A stretch of 44,339 nt of DNA. It comes from Acidobacteria bacterium 13_2_20CM_57_17. Lineage in GTDB: Bacteria > Acidobacteriota > Terriglobia > Acidiferrales > UBA7541. A program made the position numbers and the translations under genes. The stretch is taken from the NCBI GenBank assembly GCA_001914785.1, contig MNDE01000112.1, positions 1 to 44,339 on the forward strand, written 5' to 3'. The first letter of the stretch is position 1, and each line of letters starts with the position of its first letter. The notes under the pieces are model-generated. The model ran no database searches, was not told the DNA's origin, and was given only the letters and a program-made list of their open reading frames with translations. Below, in pieces: positions 43,262 to 44,339 of the stretch.

Positions 43262-44245
43262 CTATCCGCCGATAAAGACCATGGTGCGGGAAGGCGGTAC
43301 AAAACCGGGCTCATTGATGTGGTGCCCCTCTTCTTTTTCCATGACAATTGAGCTGATGTAGGCGACCAGATCGTCGTCGGAGGCTCCTTCCCGGAGCAGC
43401 GCACGCAGGTCGTGGTCTTCCTTGCTGAAAAGACAGGTTCGGAGCTTGCCATCCGCAGTCAGGCGGATGCGGGAACAATGGCCGCAGAAAGGCTGGGTCA
43501 CGGGGGCAATCAGACCGATTTCGCCGGGTGCGCCGTCGGCAAAGCGGTACTTGCGGGCGGTTTCGCTGCGCTCGTGGGGTATCTGCATGAGCGGCCAACG
43601 AGTGTGGATCCGTTGGTGGACTTCCGCAGCGGGCACTACTAAGCCGTGGGTCCAGTGGCGGTCGGCGTCGAGCGGCATGAATTCGATATAGCGCATGATG
43701 ACGCCGGTTTCGCGGGCGAACAAAGCAAAGGCTTCGACTTCGTCGTCATTGATGCCACGAACCAAGACGGCGTTCACCTTCGCAGGGGCCAACCGCGATT
43801 TCTGCGCGACGTCAATGCTGTGCATCACGGTTGAAAAGGACTTGGTTCTGGTGATGCGCTCGAATTTTTCGGGATCGAGAGAATCGAGACTGATATTGAT
43901 GCGGCGGAGGCCGGAGGCCAAGAGCCGGTCGCAACGCTCAGCTAGCAAGTGGCCGTTGGTGGTCATGGAAAGGTCTTCGACGCCGAGGGTGTTGAGACGC
44001 GCGATGTAGTCTTCTACACCTTCGCGCACGAGCGGCTCGCCACCGGTAATGCGTATCTTGCGGATACCCAGCCTAAGAAAGACCGTGGCTAGACGGTCGA
44101 GTTCCGGCCAAGAGAGAATCTCGTCGTGATCGCGATAGTTTTCCGGGTCAGCAGAACGGCAGTAGACACAGCGGAAGTTGCAGCGGTCCGTGATGGAGAT
44201 GCGCAGGTCGGTGATCTGGCGGCCGAATTTGTCGTGAAGGATCAT
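43262..44245 (-). CDS. moaA: GTP 3',8-cyclase
   Basis: MoaA is a radical-SAM enzyme that, with MoaC, starts molybdenum cofactor synthesis. The 327-aa protein has the N-terminal SAM cluster motif CNFRCVYC, the GGEPLVR motif, the C-terminal cluster CGHCSRIRLTADGKLRTC and the C-terminal GG tail. ATG at 44245 gives the family-like MILHDKFGRQITDLRIS. ATG at 44257 or TTG at 44284 would add 4 or 13 residues. No other moa gene is in the window. Confidence 0.97.
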   Translation of the reverse strand: MILHDKFGRQITDLRISITDRCNFRCVYCRSADPENYRDHDEILSWPELDRLATVFLRLGIRKIRITGGEPLVREGVEDYIARLNTLGVEDLSMTTNGHLLAERCDRLLASGLRRINISLDSLDPEKFERITRTKSFSTVMHSIDVAQKSRLAPAKVNAVLVRGINDDEVEAFALFARETGVIMRYIEFMPLDADRHWTHGLVVPAAEVHQRIHTRWPLMQIPHERSETARKYRFADGAPGEIGLIAPVTQPFCGHCSRIRLTADGKLRTCLFSKEDHDLRALLREGASDDDLVAYISSIVMEKEEGHHINEPGFVPPSRTMVFIGG

Positions 44246-44312
44246 GTTCCGTCGCATTCGTTGGATGCAATTCCTAGCTAGCAAGGCGCCACTGCGGGTC
44301 TAAAACAAGGCT

Positions 44313-44337
44313 GCCCGATCCAGTGTTGGAATCGGGC
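44313..44337. repeat. Hairpin at right edge
   Basis: GCCCGAT and ATCGGGC, 11 bases apart, can pair. It may belong to a terminator or leader continuing beyond the window; no T-run is seen on the plus strand. Confidence 0.3.
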
Positions 44338-44339
44338 GC

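Overview
The window reads as one continuous piece of a GC-rich bacterial chromosome. The best guess for the source is an Acidobacteriota genome, class Terriglobia or a near relative. That is an inference from the gene set: a tricorn-type S41 protease with a lysine-rich linker, a DUF2203 protein, a YyaL/DUF255 thioredoxin-domain protein, a TIGR03118-type gene, two sensor kinases with a ten-helix membrane sensor of a kind common in Acidobacteria, and an APC permease beside a DadA/PuuB-like oxidase. No rRNA, tRNA, CRISPR array or complete insertion sequence was seen.

Layout. Positions 1-5.7 kb: the 3' part of lon with a strong terminator, an unknown 201-aa gene, a YbjQ-family gene divergent from a membrane GT2 glycosyltransferase, then a LuxR-type HTH regulator behind a 400-base leader. 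5.7-10.4 kb (minus strand): exported Fe/Mn superoxide dismutase, queG, an RsbW-like/STAS switch pair, and a comM/yifB-type AAA gene. 10.5-12.2 kb: two small unknown genes followed by about 450 bases of repeat-rich intergenic DNA. 12.2-14.6 kb: a marR-clc pair with a near-perfect operator palindrome in front of marR. 14.6-20.6 kb: a tightly packed minus-strand run, tricorn-mutM-dtd-alkD-GNAT, with touching or overlapping stops and starts. 20.7-26.7 kb: cyclase, EVE-domain protein, Rieske protein, a lone nuoB, an SDR, a methyltransferase, a retropepsin-like protein and thiC. 27.0-29.3 kb: a gene with a PD-(D/E)XK-like nuclease signature broken by two single-base frameshifts, then repeat-bearing intergenic DNA. 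29.3-33.3 kb: permease and FAD oxidase ending tail to tail, then a TIGR03118 gene that looks broken. 33.5-36.6 kb: two tandem paralogous membrane histidine kinases. 36.9-44.3 kb: a membrane metallophosphoesterase, a secreted DinB-fold protein, yyaL, a DUF2203 gene, nadA and moaA.

Most striking observation. The two tandem kinases at 33490-36635 share a membrane sensor but look complementary in their catalytic parts. The upstream protein keeps a complete-looking HATPase domain, but the phospho-acceptor histidine of its H-box is an asparagine. The downstream protein keeps a canonical H-box histidine but stops right after the dimerisation domain, with no ATPase domain. They are two bases apart. 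The pair looks like one histidine kinase split into two trans-acting halves after gene duplication.

Other points of interest are the marR operator, the frameshifted nuclease-like gene, the unknown 263-aa/107-aa pair beside structured repeats, and an intergenic repeat present at both 12.2 kb and 29.2 kb.
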